Shown here piece after piece: positions 45,219 through 54,954 of a DNA stretch of 64,000 bases. The DNA is from Corynebacterium endometrii. GTDB lineage: Bacteria > Actinomycetota > Actinomycetes > Mycobacteriales > Mycobacteriaceae. The DNA is taken from NCBI RefSeq assembly GCF_004795735.1, contig NZ_CP039247.1, positions 1,736,001 through 1,800,000 on the forward strand. The letters are read 5' to 3'. How positions within the stretch are numbered: the first letter of the stretch is position 1; the number at the start of each line of letters is the position of its first letter. The translations under genes and the position numbers were made by a program. The notes beneath the pieces were generated by a model, which saw only the letters and a program-made list of their open reading frames with translations, did not search any database and was not told the DNA's origin.

Positions 45219-46541
45219 CTAGCCCAGCCCGGCCAAGTGGCCCACATCATTGATGCCGCGCACCAGGGATCCGCCATCCCAGAACTCAACCTCGCTGATG
45301 GCGGCCAGGTCTAAAAAGATGCGGCTAAAGGTGACCGGACCCGCGTCAAGGCCCTGGCGGAGGAAGGACTTGATGGGGTTGACGTGGCTTACGATCAGCA
45401 CTCGCTTGCCAGCGTATTTCTTTTGTAATTCAACTCGCGCCGCGCGCACGCGGCGGTGCAGCCCCTGTAAAGACTCGCCTCCCGGCGTGGACACGGACGC
45501 GTCCCCCATCCACTGCGAGTGCAGTTCGGGATCCCGCTCGCGTGCCTCCTGGAAGGTCTTTCCCTCCCACAGGCCAAAGTCCAACTCCGTCAACTTCTCG
45601 TGGACGTCCACCTCCACGCCGGTGGCCTGGGATACGGCGGCCGCGGTATCCAGGCAGCGCTTGAGCGGCGAGGAGACTATCGCGTCTATCTGGCACTGCT
45701 CATCGGTGCCGAAGCGCGCCGCCAGCGCCTGGGCGGCGGCCACGACCTGCTTTTGACCAAGCTCGGTCAGCTCGGCGTCCGTGCGCCCGGAGTATTGCTT
45801 TGCCGCAGACATCCGCGTCTGGCCGTGGCGCAACAGGATAAAGCTGGTAACCGGCCCCCGGTCGGCGAGCCAATCGGAGGGCTGCGGCTTGAAAGCCGAA
45901 TCGGTAGCCGGAGATTGTGCGCCGGTGCCTAATCCCGCCAACTCCACCCTCGCGGCCGCGCGTTCGCGGCGCTCCGCCTCGTCCTTTTCGGCCTTCTCGG
46001 CGGCCCACTTGTCCGCCTTGGCCTGCACGCGCGCGATGGCGTCCGCCTTGGCCACCGGATCCTCCGCCTTGGGTTCCGGCTCCGGTTCCGCCTGCGCTGG
46101 TGATGCCCCGCCCACGATGCCAACCGGCTTTCCGGCGGCGGCCGCGTCCATCGCGTCATTGGACAGCGCGTCAGCCACCTTGTTTTTGGCCCGCGGGACC
46201 CATTCCAGGGAAAAGGAATCAAGCTCATTGACCAGCGCGCGGGCCTTAAGCGCCAGCTTCTGCATGTCTGGGTGCTTAATCTTCCAGCGGCCGTTGACCT
46301 GCTCTACTACCAGTTTGGAGTCCATGTAAAACTCCACCTCGGTAGCGCCAAGCTCATGGGCGGCCTCCAGGCCGCGCAGCAGGCCGTGGTATTCCGCCAC
46401 GTTGTTGGTGGCCTTGGTGCCCACCACGTAGGCAATCTCTCGCAGAATCCGCTGCTTGTCCGCGGAGTAGACCACGGTGCCGGAACCGGCCACACCCGGG
46501 TTTCCGCGGGAGCCGCCATCGGCAAAGATAACTACCTTCAC
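45219..46541 (-). CDS. bifunctional RNase HI / acid phosphatase
   Basis: A 440-residue fusion. Residues 1-130 are RNase HI: D8 (FADGGSRGNPG), E in NNVAEYHGLLRGLE, D in YMDSKLVVEQVNG, D in NKVADALSN, the four metal ligands. A charged Ala/Glu-rich linker (about 135-230) follows. The C-terminal half is a histidine phosphatase (LLRHGQTRMS, then SPLKRCLDTA and SHVNPIKSF), similar to alpha-ribazole phosphatase CobC. Mycobacterial Rv2228c has the same fusion and both activities. It lies immediately upstream of rnpB and 55 bases downstream of the zinc-ribbon gene. Confidence 0.92.
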   Translation of the reverse strand: MKVVIFADGGSRGNPGVAGSGTVVYSADKQRILREIAYVVGTKATNNVAEYHGLLRGLEAAHELGATEVEFYMDSKLVVEQVNGRWKIKHPDMQKLALKARALVNELDSFSLEWVPRAKNKVADALSNDAMDAAAAGKPVGIVGGASPAQAEPEPEPKAEDPVAKADAIARVQAKADKWAAEKAEKDEAERRERAAARVELAGLGTGAQSPATDSAFKPQPSDWLADRGPVTSFILLRHGQTRMSAAKQYSGRTDAELTELGQKQVVAAAQALAARFGTDEQCQIDAIVSSPLKRCLDTAAAVSQATGVEVDVHEKLTELDFGLWEGKTFQEARERDPELHSQWMGDASVSTPGGESLQGLHRRVRAARVELQKKYAGKRVLIVSHVNPIKSFLRQGLDAGPVTFSRIFLDLAAISEVEFWDGGSLVRGINDVGHLAGLG

Positions 46542-46596
46542 GAGCTAAGCGCCTTTCATGGGGTTGAGTTTCGTCGGGGAGTAAACGGAATGCGGC

Positions 46597-47328
46597 TTAA
46601 GCCTGGCGGATGAGGTAGGAGCCGCAATCGGAGCACTGCGGCACCACGTCGGCGGCGGCGTTGAGGATCGCGGAACGGTCCGCCGGCGGCAGGACAATGT
46701 GGCAGCCGCCGCACGTCTTCCCCTGCATGAATGGCGCCGCGCCCACGCCGTTTTCGATGCGCTGGCGGTCAAACTCGGCGATGACATCGGCGGGCAGCTG
46801 CCCGCGCAGCTCGGCGATCTTCTCCTCGGGATCCGGCTGGTTAGCGGCGGATTCCCGGGCGGCCTCGGCGGCGCGGCGGGCCAGCTCAATCTTGCGGGTT
46901 GACTCATCGATGCGGGCGCCGTGCACATCGACGTTCTGGCGCAGCGCGTGAATCTCATTGTGCGCTTCCTGGATTTCGCCGACGATGTCACTCAGGCGAA
47001 GCTGGGTAGCGCTGAGATCGTGCTGGAGATCCTTGCGCTTTTCCGGATCCGTCTCGGCGGTGAGCTGGGCGCGGTCATCGCGCTCGCGGCGGCGCAACTT
47101 TATCTGATCGGCCTGAATGCGCAGCAGCTCATTTTCGATATCATCCACGGCCATCTGGGCGGAACCCGCCGCGTCCAGCAAGCGGGCGTGGTTCGCCTCG
47201 AGCTTGGCCAGTTCTAGGTCTTCGGGGCTCTGGGGGTTAGCGCCACCGTTGGCGGCGCCGTATGCCTTAGAGCGTTCTAGGTTGGCCAGTTCCAGCAGAA
47301 CCGGCTGGAGTCCTTTAGCTAGCTTCAT
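46597..47328 (-). CDS. coiled-coil zinc-ribbon protein
   Basis: A 243-residue protein. Residues about 30-190 form long charged helices (LAKLEANHARLLDAA..., LRIQADQIKLRRRERDD..., ALRQNVDVHGARIDESTRKI), a coiled coil. The C-terminal C4 zinc ribbon is C-x-x-C (KTCGGCHIVLPP) and C-x-x-C (PQCSDCGSYL). Orthologues sit between Nif3 and the RNase HI fusion in most actinobacteria. The family has no settled function; a DNA- or ribosome-related role has been suggested. It is most likely co-transcribed with Nif3, 27 bases away. Confidence 0.85.
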   Translation of the reverse strand: MKLAKGLQPVLLELANLERSKAYGAANGGANPQSPEDLELAKLEANHARLLDAAGSAQMAVDDIENELLRIQADQIKLRRRERDDRAQLTAETDPEKRKDLQHDLSATQLRLSDIVGEIQEAHNEIHALRQNVDVHGARIDESTRKIELARRAAEAARESAANQPDPEEKIAELRGQLPADVIAEFDRQRIENGVGAAPFMQGKTCGGCHIVLPPADRSAILNAAADVVPQCSDCGSYLIRQA

Positions 47329-47355
47329 ATCCCTTATAACCTCAAATCCTCGTGT

Positions 47356-48507
47356 TTAGTTCTCACGACCCGGGTGTGCGGACACGGTCCACGGGTCAGT
47401 GCGTATGTTGATTACCTCTATCTCTACGCCCGTCTGGAGTCTAACAATATCGCTCGCCTGCTCTGTCCACGGAAACTCGCTGGCCCAGTGGGCGGTGTCA
47501 ATCACCGCGCAGCCACCGGCGCGCAGGTGTTCATCCACGGGATGGTGGCGCAGGTCTGATGTCACGTAGACGTCCGCGCCCAGCTTGGCGGCGGCATCGA
47601 GGAAGCCATCGCCGGAGCCGGAGGACACCGCGACGGTCTCCACCAGCTGCTCGGGATCGCCGGCGGCGCGCACGCCCCAGGCGGTCTCCGGGAGGGAATC
47701 GGCCACGCGCTGCGTAAATTCCTGCAGGGTCATAGGCTCATCCAGCTTGCCCACGCGCCCCAGGCCATAGGCCTCATCCAGGGACTTGCGCCCCACGGTC
47801 TCCACGATGTCATAGGCGGGCACCTCGTACGGGTGGGCCTTCGCTATGGCGGACTCCACGGCGCTGCGTACGGAGGACGGGGCCACGAACTCGATGCGTA
47901 CCTCGGGCCCGGAATGGATCTGCCCCACGGTGCCCTCGGCGGGATTGGCGCCTTCTACCGGCTTGAACTGTCCCGTGCCCTCAAACTCGAAAGAGCACTC
48001 CTCGTAATTGCCAATGGAACCCGCCCCTGCGGCGAAGATGGCGGCCTTGAGGTTAGCGGCCCCGGAAGGAGGCACGTGCACGCCCCACTTGTCCACGATC
48101 TCAGGGTCCTTGGGGACAATGGGCCGGCCCGGCGTGATGCCCACCAGCTCCGCCAGCTTGTCATTGACGCCCGGGCGGGCGGAATCCGCATTGGTATGCG
48201 CGGAAAATAGCGCCACGCCACCGGTCAGCAGCGTGTGGATGACCTTGCCCTTGGGCGTATCCGCGGCGACGGAGGTCACCCCGCGCATGAGCAGCGGATG
48301 GTGAACAACCAGCATCTGCGCGCCGGCCGCCACCGCCGCCTCCGCCACCGCCTGGGTGCAATCCAGGGCGAAGGCTACCTTGCGCACCGGCGCCTGCGGA
48401 TCGCCACAGATAAGGCCCACCGCGTCCCACTTTTCCGCCAGGTGCGGCGGGTAGGCGGCGTCCAAACAGGCACGGATATCACCAACGGTGGTTCCAGCAG
48501 CGCTCAC
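47356..48507 (-). CDS. Nif3-like dinuclear metal-centre protein
   Basis: A 383-residue member of the Nif3/YbgI (DUF34) family. Metal-ligand motifs are MLVVHHPLLMRG (about 81-92) and, near the C-terminus, DVYVTSDLRHHPVDEH and the GCAVIDTAHWASE stretch. The 120-residue insertion in the middle (about 130-250), seen in the longer form of the family, is present. GTG 48507 follows AAAGGAG. The family may have a role in GTP cyclohydrolase-like chemistry, but no activity is settled. It heads the operon with the zinc ribbon and RNase HI genes. Confidence 0.88.
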   Translation of the reverse strand: MSAAGTTVGDIRACLDAAYPPHLAEKWDAVGLICGDPQAPVRKVAFALDCTQAVAEAAVAAGAQMLVVHHPLLMRGVTSVAADTPKGKVIHTLLTGGVALFSAHTNADSARPGVNDKLAELVGITPGRPIVPKDPEIVDKWGVHVPPSGAANLKAAIFAAGAGSIGNYEECSFEFEGTGQFKPVEGANPAEGTVGQIHSGPEVRIEFVAPSSVRSAVESAIAKAHPYEVPAYDIVETVGRKSLDEAYGLGRVGKLDEPMTLQEFTQRVADSLPETAWGVRAAGDPEQLVETVAVSSGSGDGFLDAAAKLGADVYVTSDLRHHPVDEHLRAGGCAVIDTAHWASEFPWTEQASDIVRLQTGVEIEVINIRTDPWTVSAHPGREN

Positions 48508-48572
48508 AATAAACTCCTTTGCTGTGTTTCGGCTCCCGCCCCATCCTACTGTCCGTGACAGACTGGAAGGTT

Positions 48573-49223
48573 ATGAAGGCGCTTTTGCTCGACGTTGACG
48601 GCACTCTCATTGATTCCTTTCCGGGCGTGCGGGACTCGCTGTTCATGGCCCTCGATGCGGTATCTTGGCCGCACCCGGCCCCGGACGTGCTCCACCGCCT
48701 GCCCGGCCCACCGCTAGAGGACACGCTGGCCGAGTACGGCATGGACGCAGCCCTGGTGACGCGGACCATGGAGGTATACCGCGCCGAATACGACGCTCGC
48801 GGCTGGGCCAACGCGCGGCTCTTTCCCGGGTGGTTGGAAACGTTGCAGGCCTGGAAGGAGCAGGGATATTTCTTGCACACCGCCACCTCCAAGGGTGAGG
48901 CCGTAGCCCACCGGATGCTTGAGCATCTGGGCGCCACGCGCTACCTGGACAGCGTGGGCGGCGCGGACGCGGCAATCGGCCGGCGCACCAAAGCGGACGT
49001 CATTGCTTGGGTGTTCGAGCGTGAGGGCCTCGATCCGGCCCGCGACGAGATTCTCATGGTGGGTGACCGGCTGCACGATACGCAGGGCGCGGCCCAGTTT
49101 GGGGTGCCCACCGCCCTGGTGGGCTGGGGTCATGGGAGCCGGAAGGAATGGGACGCCGCGGCCTACTTCGCGCCGGACATGCCGACACTTCGTGCGGTGG
49201 TAGACGCCCACTTTAATCCGTAG
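48573..49223 (+). CDS. HAD-family hydrolase (phosphoglycolate phosphatase-like)
   Basis: About 216 residues from ATG 48573. HAD motifs: nucleophile and general acid DVDGT (6-10), motif II Thr/Ser (HTATSKGEA), Lys (RRTKADVI) and acidic motif III GDRLHDTQGA. An alpha-helical C1 cap separates the motifs, as in Gph/beta-phosphoglucomutase types. The substrate is unknown; phosphoglycolate is a typical guess. It lies 11 bases upstream of the PTP gene, probably one operon. Confidence 0.85.
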   Translation: MKALLLDVDGTLIDSFPGVRDSLFMALDAVSWPHPAPDVLHRLPGPPLEDTLAEYGMDAALVTRTMEVYRAEYDARGWANARLFPGWLETLQAWKEQGYFLHTATSKGEAVAHRMLEHLGATRYLDSVGGADAAIGRRTKADVIAWVFEREGLDPARDEILMVGDRLHDTQGAAQFGVPTALVGWGHGSRKEWDAAAYFAPDMPTLRAVVDAHFNP

Positions 49224-49233
49224 GCTAGACCCC

Positions 49234-49734
49234 ATGTCTACGCACAATTCTGGGAACAAGTACCACCTTTGTTTTGTCTGTACCGGTAACATCTGCCGCT
49301 CCCCCATGGGCGAAGTCATCGCGCGCGAATACATTGCCCGCGAGGGCCTGGAGGATCGGGTCTTTATCAACTCCTGCGGGCTGGGTGGCTGGCATGTAGG
49401 CCAGGGGGCGGATCGCCGCGCCGTAGCCGAGCTGGCGGCGGCGGGCTACGACGGTTCCCACCACCGCGCCGCCCAACTGGGCCCCGCGCACACCGGCGCG
49501 GACCTGCTCATAGCCATGGACCCGGGCCACTATGAGGGCCTCGTGGAGGCCGGGGTGCCGGAAGACAACATCCGCCTGATGCGCAGCTTCGACCCGGACT
49601 CGCCGGAGGGCGCCGGCGTGGACGACCCTTACTACGGCGGCACGGACGGTTTCACCCGCACCCGCACGGACATCGAGGCTTCCATGCCGGGGCTGATCGA
49701 GTTCGTTAAGAAAGGGCTGGCGCAGGATAACTAG
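49234..49734 (+). CDS. low-molecular-weight protein tyrosine phosphatase
   Basis: A 166-residue LMW-PTP. The catalytic loop C-x5-R is at C16-R22 (CTGNICRS), and the general acid Asp is in the DDPYYGG motif near residue 130. In actinobacteria such enzymes (for example mycobacterial PtpA and C. glutamicum homologues) dephosphorylate Tyr kinases or act outside the cell. ATG 49234; the ribosome binding site is weak. It follows the HAD gene. Confidence 0.9.
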   Translation: MSTHNSGNKYHLCFVCTGNICRSPMGEVIAREYIAREGLEDRVFINSCGLGGWHVGQGADRRAVAELAAAGYDGSHHRAAQLGPAHTGADLLIAMDPGHYEGLVEAGVPEDNIRLMRSFDPDSPEGAGVDDPYYGGTDGFTRTRTDIEASMPGLIEFVKKGLAQDN

Positions 49735-49787
49735 CGCGCCCTCCTCGGAGGCTATTACGAGTTAGGCAAGGGGTTAGACTACAAAGC

Positions 49788-50786
49788 GTGAGTACTTCCA
49801 CCACGAACACGCCAGATCGCCGCAGCACCTCCACTGGGCCTAAGTTCCGGGCTAGCTGGGCGTTGCTGATCATCATCGTTGCGTTCTTTTCCTATTTCGC
49901 GTTTACCATGCTGGCCCCGTGGCAGCTGGGCAAGGACAAAGACATCGTGGAGCGCAATGAGCAAATTACCCAGGCTTACAGCGAGGACCCCCGCCCTTAC
50001 CAGGAGGTTTTCAACCCCGACGGTTCCATGCAGGAGGGCCGCGAGTGGGCCCGCGTGACCATGACCGGGCGCTACCTCCCGGAACAAGAGGTCCTGTTGC
50101 GCATGCGCCCTGTGGCATCCGGCGCATCATTCCAGTCTCTGGTGCCGTTTATCACCGATCAGGGCGATGCAATCGTAGTCAACCGCGGCTGGGTACAGGC
50201 CGGTGAGGGCGGCGCGGTACCCGAGATCACGCCGGCCCCGGATGGGGAGGTCACCTTGCTTGCCATGATCCGCCGCGCGGAGGCCACGCACCCCAACGAA
50301 CCCTTTGAGGGCGAAGGCTACCGCCAGATTTACTCCATTAATACCCCCCAGCTCTCCGAGCTGACCGGCCAAGACTTGGGCGTTGACTATGTTCAGCTGT
50401 CCGACGAACAACCGGGCGTGCTCAACCCCATCCCCGTGCCGCAGATGGACCGCGGCAACCACCTGTCCTACGGCTATCAATGGATTGCCTTCGGCGTGAT
50501 GGCCCCGCTGGGCGCGGCCTACTTCATCTGGGCCGAGATCCGCGAGCGCCGCCGCGCCCGTGAGGAAGAGGCGGAGATGGAGGCTCAGCTCGCCGCGCAG
50601 GCATCCTCCGCTAACCCGGCCGCACCGCCGGAGCCCGCCCCCTCCCAGCCCGCCGAGGCCACCACCCAGACCCCCGACCCGGCCAAGGAGCAGGAGCGGC
50701 CCGCCCGGCGCCACAGGGCCCGCTACGGTGATGCCAAGACGGACCACTACGCCAAGTTCGCCAAGCGCAGCCGCGAACGCTTCTAA
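49788..50786 (+). CDS. SURF1-family cytochrome oxidase assembly protein
   Basis: A 332-residue inner-membrane protein with N-terminal TM (about 22-42, ending APWQLGKDK, the SURF1 W-Q-x-x-R/K hallmark) and C-terminal TM (about 226-247, YGYQWIAFGVMAPLGAAYF). The outer domain contains GRYLPEQEVLLRMRP and VVNRGWVQAGEGG, both SURF1 signatures. It serves aa3 oxidase heme insertion. The last 80 residues are a Pro/Ala/Glu-rich cytoplasmic tail that is variable in actinobacteria. GTG 49788. Confidence 0.9.
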   Translation: MSTSTTNTPDRRSTSTGPKFRASWALLIIIVAFFSYFAFTMLAPWQLGKDKDIVERNEQITQAYSEDPRPYQEVFNPDGSMQEGREWARVTMTGRYLPEQEVLLRMRPVASGASFQSLVPFITDQGDAIVVNRGWVQAGEGGAVPEITPAPDGEVTLLAMIRRAEATHPNEPFEGEGYRQIYSINTPQLSELTGQDLGVDYVQLSDEQPGVLNPIPVPQMDRGNHLSYGYQWIAFGVMAPLGAAYFIWAEIRERRRAREEEAEMEAQLAAQASSANPAAPPEPAPSQPAEATTQTPDPAKEQERPARRHRARYGDAKTDHYAKFAKRSRERF

Positions 50787-50869
50787 GCATCGCGCCCGCG
50801 GGGCCTGCGCGGCGGGCCCTAGCCTCTCCCTCCGGGGCCGCACGACGGCGCCCTACTAGGGCGCGATGC
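50787..50869. repeat. alternative stem structure after the SURF1 gene
   Basis: 11-bp arms 50787-50797 and 50859-50869 are perfectly complementary, enclosing 61 bases. The right arm can also pair locally (50848-50853 with 50859-50864, 5-base loop). It may terminate SURF1 transcription. Confidence 0.55.
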
Positions 50870-51018
50870 CTCAGCTAATCCATGGCCGATTGTCTAATTC
50901 CTCCGGCCGTATTGCCCCATCGGCAGCCCCTATGCGAGGGGCTAGGCAACGCAGCGATCGGCTTTCCCGCTGCACATGCATCGGGAGGGCGTCGTGGAAT
51001 TGTCGTGAAACGCGAATA

Positions 51019-51048
51019 GACCCCGTCCCGGTGTCCCGGGACGGGGTC
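51019..51048. terminator. bidirectional terminator next to tRNA-Val
   Basis: 13-bp stem 51019-51031/51036-51048 with a 4-base loop, directly downstream of the tRNA on the minus strand; TT follows on the plus strand and TATT on the minus strand. Confidence 0.7.
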
Positions 51049-51056
51049 TTGTATCG

Positions 51057-51129
51057 TGCGGCCTGAGGGGATCGAACCCCCGACCTATTGGGTGTAAACC
51101 AATTGCTCTTCCAGCTGAGCTAAAGCCGC
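51057..51129 (-). tRNA. tRNA-Val (anticodon TAC)
   Basis: A full cloverleaf can be drawn: acceptor GCGGCTT/AGGCCGC, D-arm GCTC...GAGC, anticodon stem ATTGG/CCAAT with loop TTTACAC (anticodon TAC, reading GUA/GUG), variable AGGTC, T-arm GGGGG TTCGATC CCCTC, discriminator A. The 3' CCA is not encoded. Length is 73 nt. Confidence 0.96.
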
Positions 51130-51261
51130 ATCCGCACTTGCTCTGTCCGGCTGTTGCCGTTCGTTGCTGTGCTGTGGAATACTTTAACCACTATCCTTAC
51201 ACAATACAAATCGCGAGGTTAATGGGTATTTTTCCCAGGTTTTATAGAACCAAAAGCGTGG

Positions 51262-51681
51262 CTACTTTTTGGTGTAGCCGCGGGCGACCAGGCAGCTGCC
51301 CTGCCACTCGCCCAAACGCTCCGCCTTGGTCTGCACCAACCCGGCCAGCTGGGCCGATTCTGAGATTTCACCGGGGGCGATAAAGCCAGGCTTGCCGGCG
51401 CCGGGGGTCAGCAGCCAGATTCGACCGGAATCCCCTAGCGGGCGGAGGGAATCCACCAGGCCGTCAACCAGGTCACCGTCTTCCTCACGCCACCATAGGA
51501 GGACCACGTCTACCAGTTCATCAGTGTCCTCATCGAGCAGGTCCTCCCCCAGGACTTCCTCAACGGCCTCGGAGATGCGGGAGTCGCAATCTTCATCCCA
51601 ACCGCTCTCCAGAGCAATCTGTCCCTCTTTGATTCCCAGCTTAGCTACGAAATCACTGGCTACGCCGGTAGCGTCCACCAC
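51262..51681 (-). CDS. DUF3052 family protein
   Basis: A 139-residue acidic protein of the actinobacterial DUF3052 family (ATGVASDFVAKLGIKEGQIALESGWDEDCD at the start, VDVVLLWWREEDGDLVDGLVDSLRPL in the middle, GRIWLLTPGAGKPG). It is conserved opposite aceE in corynebacteria and mycobacteria. Its fold resembles small alpha/beta methyltransferase-like remnants, but its activity is unknown. It is divergent from aceE with 405 bases of shared control region. Confidence 0.85.
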   Translation of the reverse strand: MVDATGVASDFVAKLGIKEGQIALESGWDEDCDSRISEAVEEVLGEDLLDEDTDELVDVVLLWWREEDGDLVDGLVDSLRPLGDSGRIWLLTPGAGKPGFIAPGEISESAQLAGLVQTKAERLGEWQGSCLVARGYTKK

Positions 51682-51990
51682 AGTTGTTAGTCCTCCTACG
51701 TAATAAGACGTGTGTCATCACGCCCCGTCTGCAAATCGGGGTGTTTCAACGCACTTTACCGCGCGGAAGCGGTAAGCGCCGCATATTCACCCGGATACCC
51801 GCCTTTAGTTCGCCCCTCACGGCAACCCCTACCCCACGGCCGGCCCCGGGGGGTGGGGGCAGGCGTTAAAGGAGGGAGCGGTCAATGCCCGCTAAGACCG
51901 GGTTAACAGGAATTAACTATTTTGCCCATGACTTTCTTTCCAACGCTGGTGGTAGCGCGCGCAAGGATTCCGCAAGGCTTTACAACATTC

Positions 51991-51998
51991 TTTGCAAA
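51991..51998. promoter_or_regulatory. RamB-like binding site
   Basis: TTTGCAAA, the palindromic core of RamB boxes, lies 33 bases before the presumed aceE -10. RamB is known to act on aceE in C. glutamicum. The match is a short core only. Confidence 0.5.
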
Positions 51999-52030
51999 CC
52001 TTCGATTAAGCGGCACACCTGCAGGGGGCG

Positions 52031-52036
52031 TATTCT
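52031..52036 (+). promoter_or_regulatory. putative aceE -10 box
   Basis: TATTCT at 52031-52036, about 50 bases before the start codon. No good -35 is seen, as is common for corynebacterial promoters. Confidence 0.4.
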
Positions 52037-52086
52037 GGACTAGACATCTGTGACTTTTAACCTGAACCTTTTTAGGAGGACTCTCC

Positions 52087-54861
52087 ATGGCAGAGCAGGA
52101 CGCCCACAAGGGCGATTCCAACTTCCAGCTGGTTCGTGATGGCGTTGCGTCATACATGAACGATACTGACCCAGAGGAGACCCGCGAGTGGATGGACTCC
52201 CTCGATGGTCTACTCGATGAAACCTCCCCTGAGCGCGCGCGTTACCTGATGCTGCGCCTGCTGGAGCGCGCTACCGCCAAGCGCGTGCCTCTGCCAGCGT
52301 TGACCTCTACTGACTTCGTCAATACCATCCCCACCACCATGGAGCCAGAGTTCCCCGGCGATGAGGAACTGGAAAAGCGCTACCGCCGTTGGATCCGCTG
52401 GAACGCGGCCATCATGGTGCACCGTGCGCAACGCCCAGGCATTGGCGTTGGCGGCCACATCTCCACCTATGCGGGCGCGGCCCCTCTCTACGAGGTCGGT
52501 TTTAACCACTTCTTCAAGGGCAAGGATGACCCATCCGGCGGCGACCAGGTCTACTTCCAGGGCCACGCGTCCCCGGGCGTCTACGCTCGCGCCTACATGG
52601 AAGGCCGCCTGAGCGAGGAGGACCTGGACGGTTTCCGCCAGGAGGTCTCCCGCGGCGAGGGCAACGGCCTTCCGTCCTACCCACACCCACGCGGCTTGCC
52701 TTGGTTCTGGGAATTCCCCACCGTGTCCATGGGCCTGGGCCCAATCAACGCCATCTACCAGGCGCGTTTCAACAAGTACTTGGAAATGCGCGGCCTGAAG
52801 GATACCTCCAAGCAGCACGTGTGGGCGTTCCTTGGTGACGGTGAGATGGATGAGCCGGAATCCCGCGGCCTTATTCACATGGCGCCGTTGTACGGCCTGG
52901 ACAATCTGACCTTCGTCATCAACTGCAACCTGCAGCGCCTTGACGGCCCGGTTCGCGGCAACACCCAGATTATCCAGGAACTGGAGTCCTTCTTCCGCGG
53001 CGCCGGCTGGAACGTGATCAAGATTGTGTGGGGCCGTGAGTGGGATAAGCTGCTCGCCGCCGACAAGGACGGCGCTCTGGTCAACATCATGAACACCACG
53101 TCCGATGGTGACTACCAGACCTTCAAGGCTAATGACGGCGCCTACGTTCGTGAGCACTTCTTCGGTCGCGATGAGCGCACCCTCAAGCTCGTTGAGGACA
53201 TGAGCGACGATGAGATTTGGGCCCTGCGCCGCGGCGGCCATGACTACCGCAAGATCTACGCCGCGTACTCCAAGGCCTTGGAGAATGAAGGCACGGGCAA
53301 GCCAACCGTCATCCTGGCCCACACCATCAAGGGTTACGGCCTGGGCCACAACTTCGAGGGCCGCAACGCGACCCACCAGATGAAGAAGCTGACCCTGGAG
53401 GACCTCAAGCAGTTCCGCGACAAGCAGGGCATCCCAATCTCCGATGAGGAACTGGAAAAGGATCCATACAACCCGCCTTACTACCACCCCGGTAAGGACG
53501 CCCCGGAGATCAAGTACATGCTTGAGCGCCGCAAGGAGCTGGGCGGCTTCCTGCCTGAGCGCCGCACGGAGTTTACCCCGCTAGAGGTAGTTCCAATCGA
53601 CAAGCTGCGCTCGGTGCGCAAGGGTTCCGGCAAGCAGAAGGTTGCTACCACCATGGCGCTGGTGCGTACCTTCAAGGAAATCATGCGCGACAAGGAGATC
53701 GGCAAGCGCATCGTGCCAATCATCCCTGATGAGGCCCGCACCTTTGGCCTGGACTCCTGGTTCCCGACGTTGAAGATTTGGAATCCTCGCGGCCAGAACT
53801 ACGTGCCGGTGGACCATGACCTAATGCTTTCCTACCGTGAGGCCACCGATGGCCAGATCCTGCATGAGGGCATCTCCGAGGCCGGTGCCACCGCCTCCTT
53901 CACCGCCGTGGGCACGTCTTATGCCACCCAGGGCGAGGCCATGATTCCGCTGTACATCTTCTACTCCATGTTCGGATTCCAGCGCACCGGTGACGCGTTC
54001 TGGGCCGCCGCCGACCAGATGTGCCGCGGCTTCATCATCGGCGCCACCGCCGGCCGCACCACCCTGACCGGCGAGGGCCTGCAGCACATGGATGGCCACT
54101 CGCCTGTCTTGGCCTCCACCAACCCCGCAGTTATCACCTATGACCCGGCGTTTAGCTTCGAGGTGGCCCACCTGGTTCACCGCGGCATCGAGCGCATGTA
54201 CGGTGAGAACTCCGAAGACGTGATGTACTACCTGACCGTCTACAACGAGCCGGTTTCCCAGCCTGCCGAGCCTGAGGACTTGGACGTAGAGGGCCTGCAC
54301 CGCGGCATCTACCGCTTCAATACCACCGAGGCTGGCTCCATCCCGGCGAACATCCTGGCCTCCGGCGTTGGTGTGCACGAGGCGCTGCGCGCGCAGAAGA
54401 TCTTGGCTGAAGAATATGACGTCAAGACCTCCCTGTTCTCCGTCACCTCGTGGGTCGAGCTGGCGCGCGATGGCGCGGCCCGCAACAAGGAGGCCCTGCG
54501 GGCCGGCAAGGTCGAGGCCGAAAAGCCCTTCGTCACCAGCCAGCTCGAGGGCTTCGAGGGCCCATTCGTGGCGGTTTCTGACTTCACCACGGATCTGCAG
54601 GAGCAGATTCGCCCATACGTGCCGGGCGAATACATCGTTCTGGGTACGGATGGCTTTGGCTTCTCCGATACCCGCGAGGCCGCCCGCCGCTTCTTCAACA
54701 GTGACACCGAGTCCATCGTGGTAGCCACCCTGCAGGGCCTGGCCCGCGAGGGCAAGATTGAGGGGTCCGTTGTGGAAGAGGCTGCTAAGAAGTTCAACCT
54801 CGATGACCCGACCAAGACCTACTCCACCTCCAGCCCTGCTGAGGAAGAGCAAGCTCAGTAA
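52087..54861 (+). CDS. aceE: pyruvate dehydrogenase E1 component (homodimeric type)
   Basis: A 924-residue E1p subunit that decarboxylates pyruvate with thiamine diphosphate and passes the acetyl group to the E2 lipoyl domain. The TPP/Mg motif [10 protein letters not shown] lies near residues 250-260, followed by [16 protein letters not shown]. Other family stretches are [21 protein letters not shown] and [12 protein letters not shown] in the pyrimidine-binding domain. Length matches the single-chain gammaproteobacterial/actinobacterial E1. ATG 52087 follows AGGAGGAC. The gene is monocistronic with a terminator after it. Control by RamB-like and other carbon regulators is expected. Confidence 0.96.
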   Translation: MAEQDAHKGDSNFQLVRDGVASYMNDTDPEETREWMDSLDGLLDETSPERARYLMLRLLERATAKRVPLPALTSTDFVNTIPTTMEPEFPGDEELEKRYRRWIRWNAAIMVHRAQRPGIGVGGHISTYAGAAPLYEVGFNHFFKGKDDPSGGDQVYFQGHASPGVYARAYMEGRLSEEDLDGFRQEVSRGEGNGLPSYPHPRGLPWFWEFPTVSMGLGPINAIYQARFNKYLEMRGLKDTSKQHVWAFLGDGEMDEPESRGLIHMAPLYGLDNLTFVINCNLQRLDGPVRGNTQIIQELESFFRGAGWNVIKIVWGREWDKLLAADKDGALVNIMNTTSDGDYQTFKANDGAYVREHFFGRDERTLKLVEDMSDDEIWALRRGGHDYRKIYAAYSKALENEGTGKPTVILAHTIKGYGLGHNFEGRNATHQMKKLTLEDLKQFRDKQGIPISDEELEKDPYNPPYYHPGKDAPEIKYMLERRKELGGFLPERRTEFTPLEVVPIDKLRSVRKGSGKQKVATTMALVRTFKEIMRDKEIGKRIVPIIPDEARTFGLDSWFPTLKIWNPRGQNYVPVDHDLMLSYREATDGQILHEGISEAGATASFTAVGTSYATQGEAMIPLYIFYSMFGFQRTGDAFWAAADQMCRGFIIGATAGRTTLTGEGLQHMDGHSPVLASTNPAVITYDPAFSFEVAHLVHRGIERMYGENSEDVMYYLTVYNEPVSQPAEPEDLDVEGLHRGIYRFNTTEAGSIPANILASGVGVHEALRAQKILAEEYDVKTSLFSVTSWVELARDGAARNKEALRAGKVEAEKPFVTSQLEGFEGPFVAVSDFTTDLQEQIRPYVPGEYIVLGTDGFGFSDTREAARRFFNSDTESIVVATLQGLAREGKIEGSVVEEAAKKFNLDDPTKTYSTSSPAEEEQAQ

Positions 54862-54877
54862 CGGGCGCTAAACCACA

Positions 54878-54910
54878 GGCGGTATCCCCCTTTGCGGGAT
54901 ACCGCCTTTT
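54878..54910 (+). terminator. intrinsic terminator after aceE
   Basis: Perfect 11-bp stem 54878-54888/54896-54906 with a 7-base loop, followed by TTTT at 54907-54910. Confidence 0.85.
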
Positions 54911-54954
54911 ACGTATCTCCTGCCGCTTGCCCAACCCGGCCGGGTGGCGGCTAA

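Larger units (their letters stand above)
51682..52086. promoter_or_regulatory. divergent control region between DUF3052 and aceE genes
   Basis: No gene is seen. It holds the RamB-like motif at 51991, the putative aceE -10 at 52031 and the aceE ribosome binding site (AGGAGG at 52073). A purine/pyrimidine-biased GC-rich stretch lies at 51835-51880. Nothing else is recognised. Confidence 0.4.

Noticed and set aside
52210-54852. Two very long antisense frames opposite aceE (425 and 343 residues)
   Set aside because: Low-complexity, no start signals, and aceE on the other strand is unmistakable.
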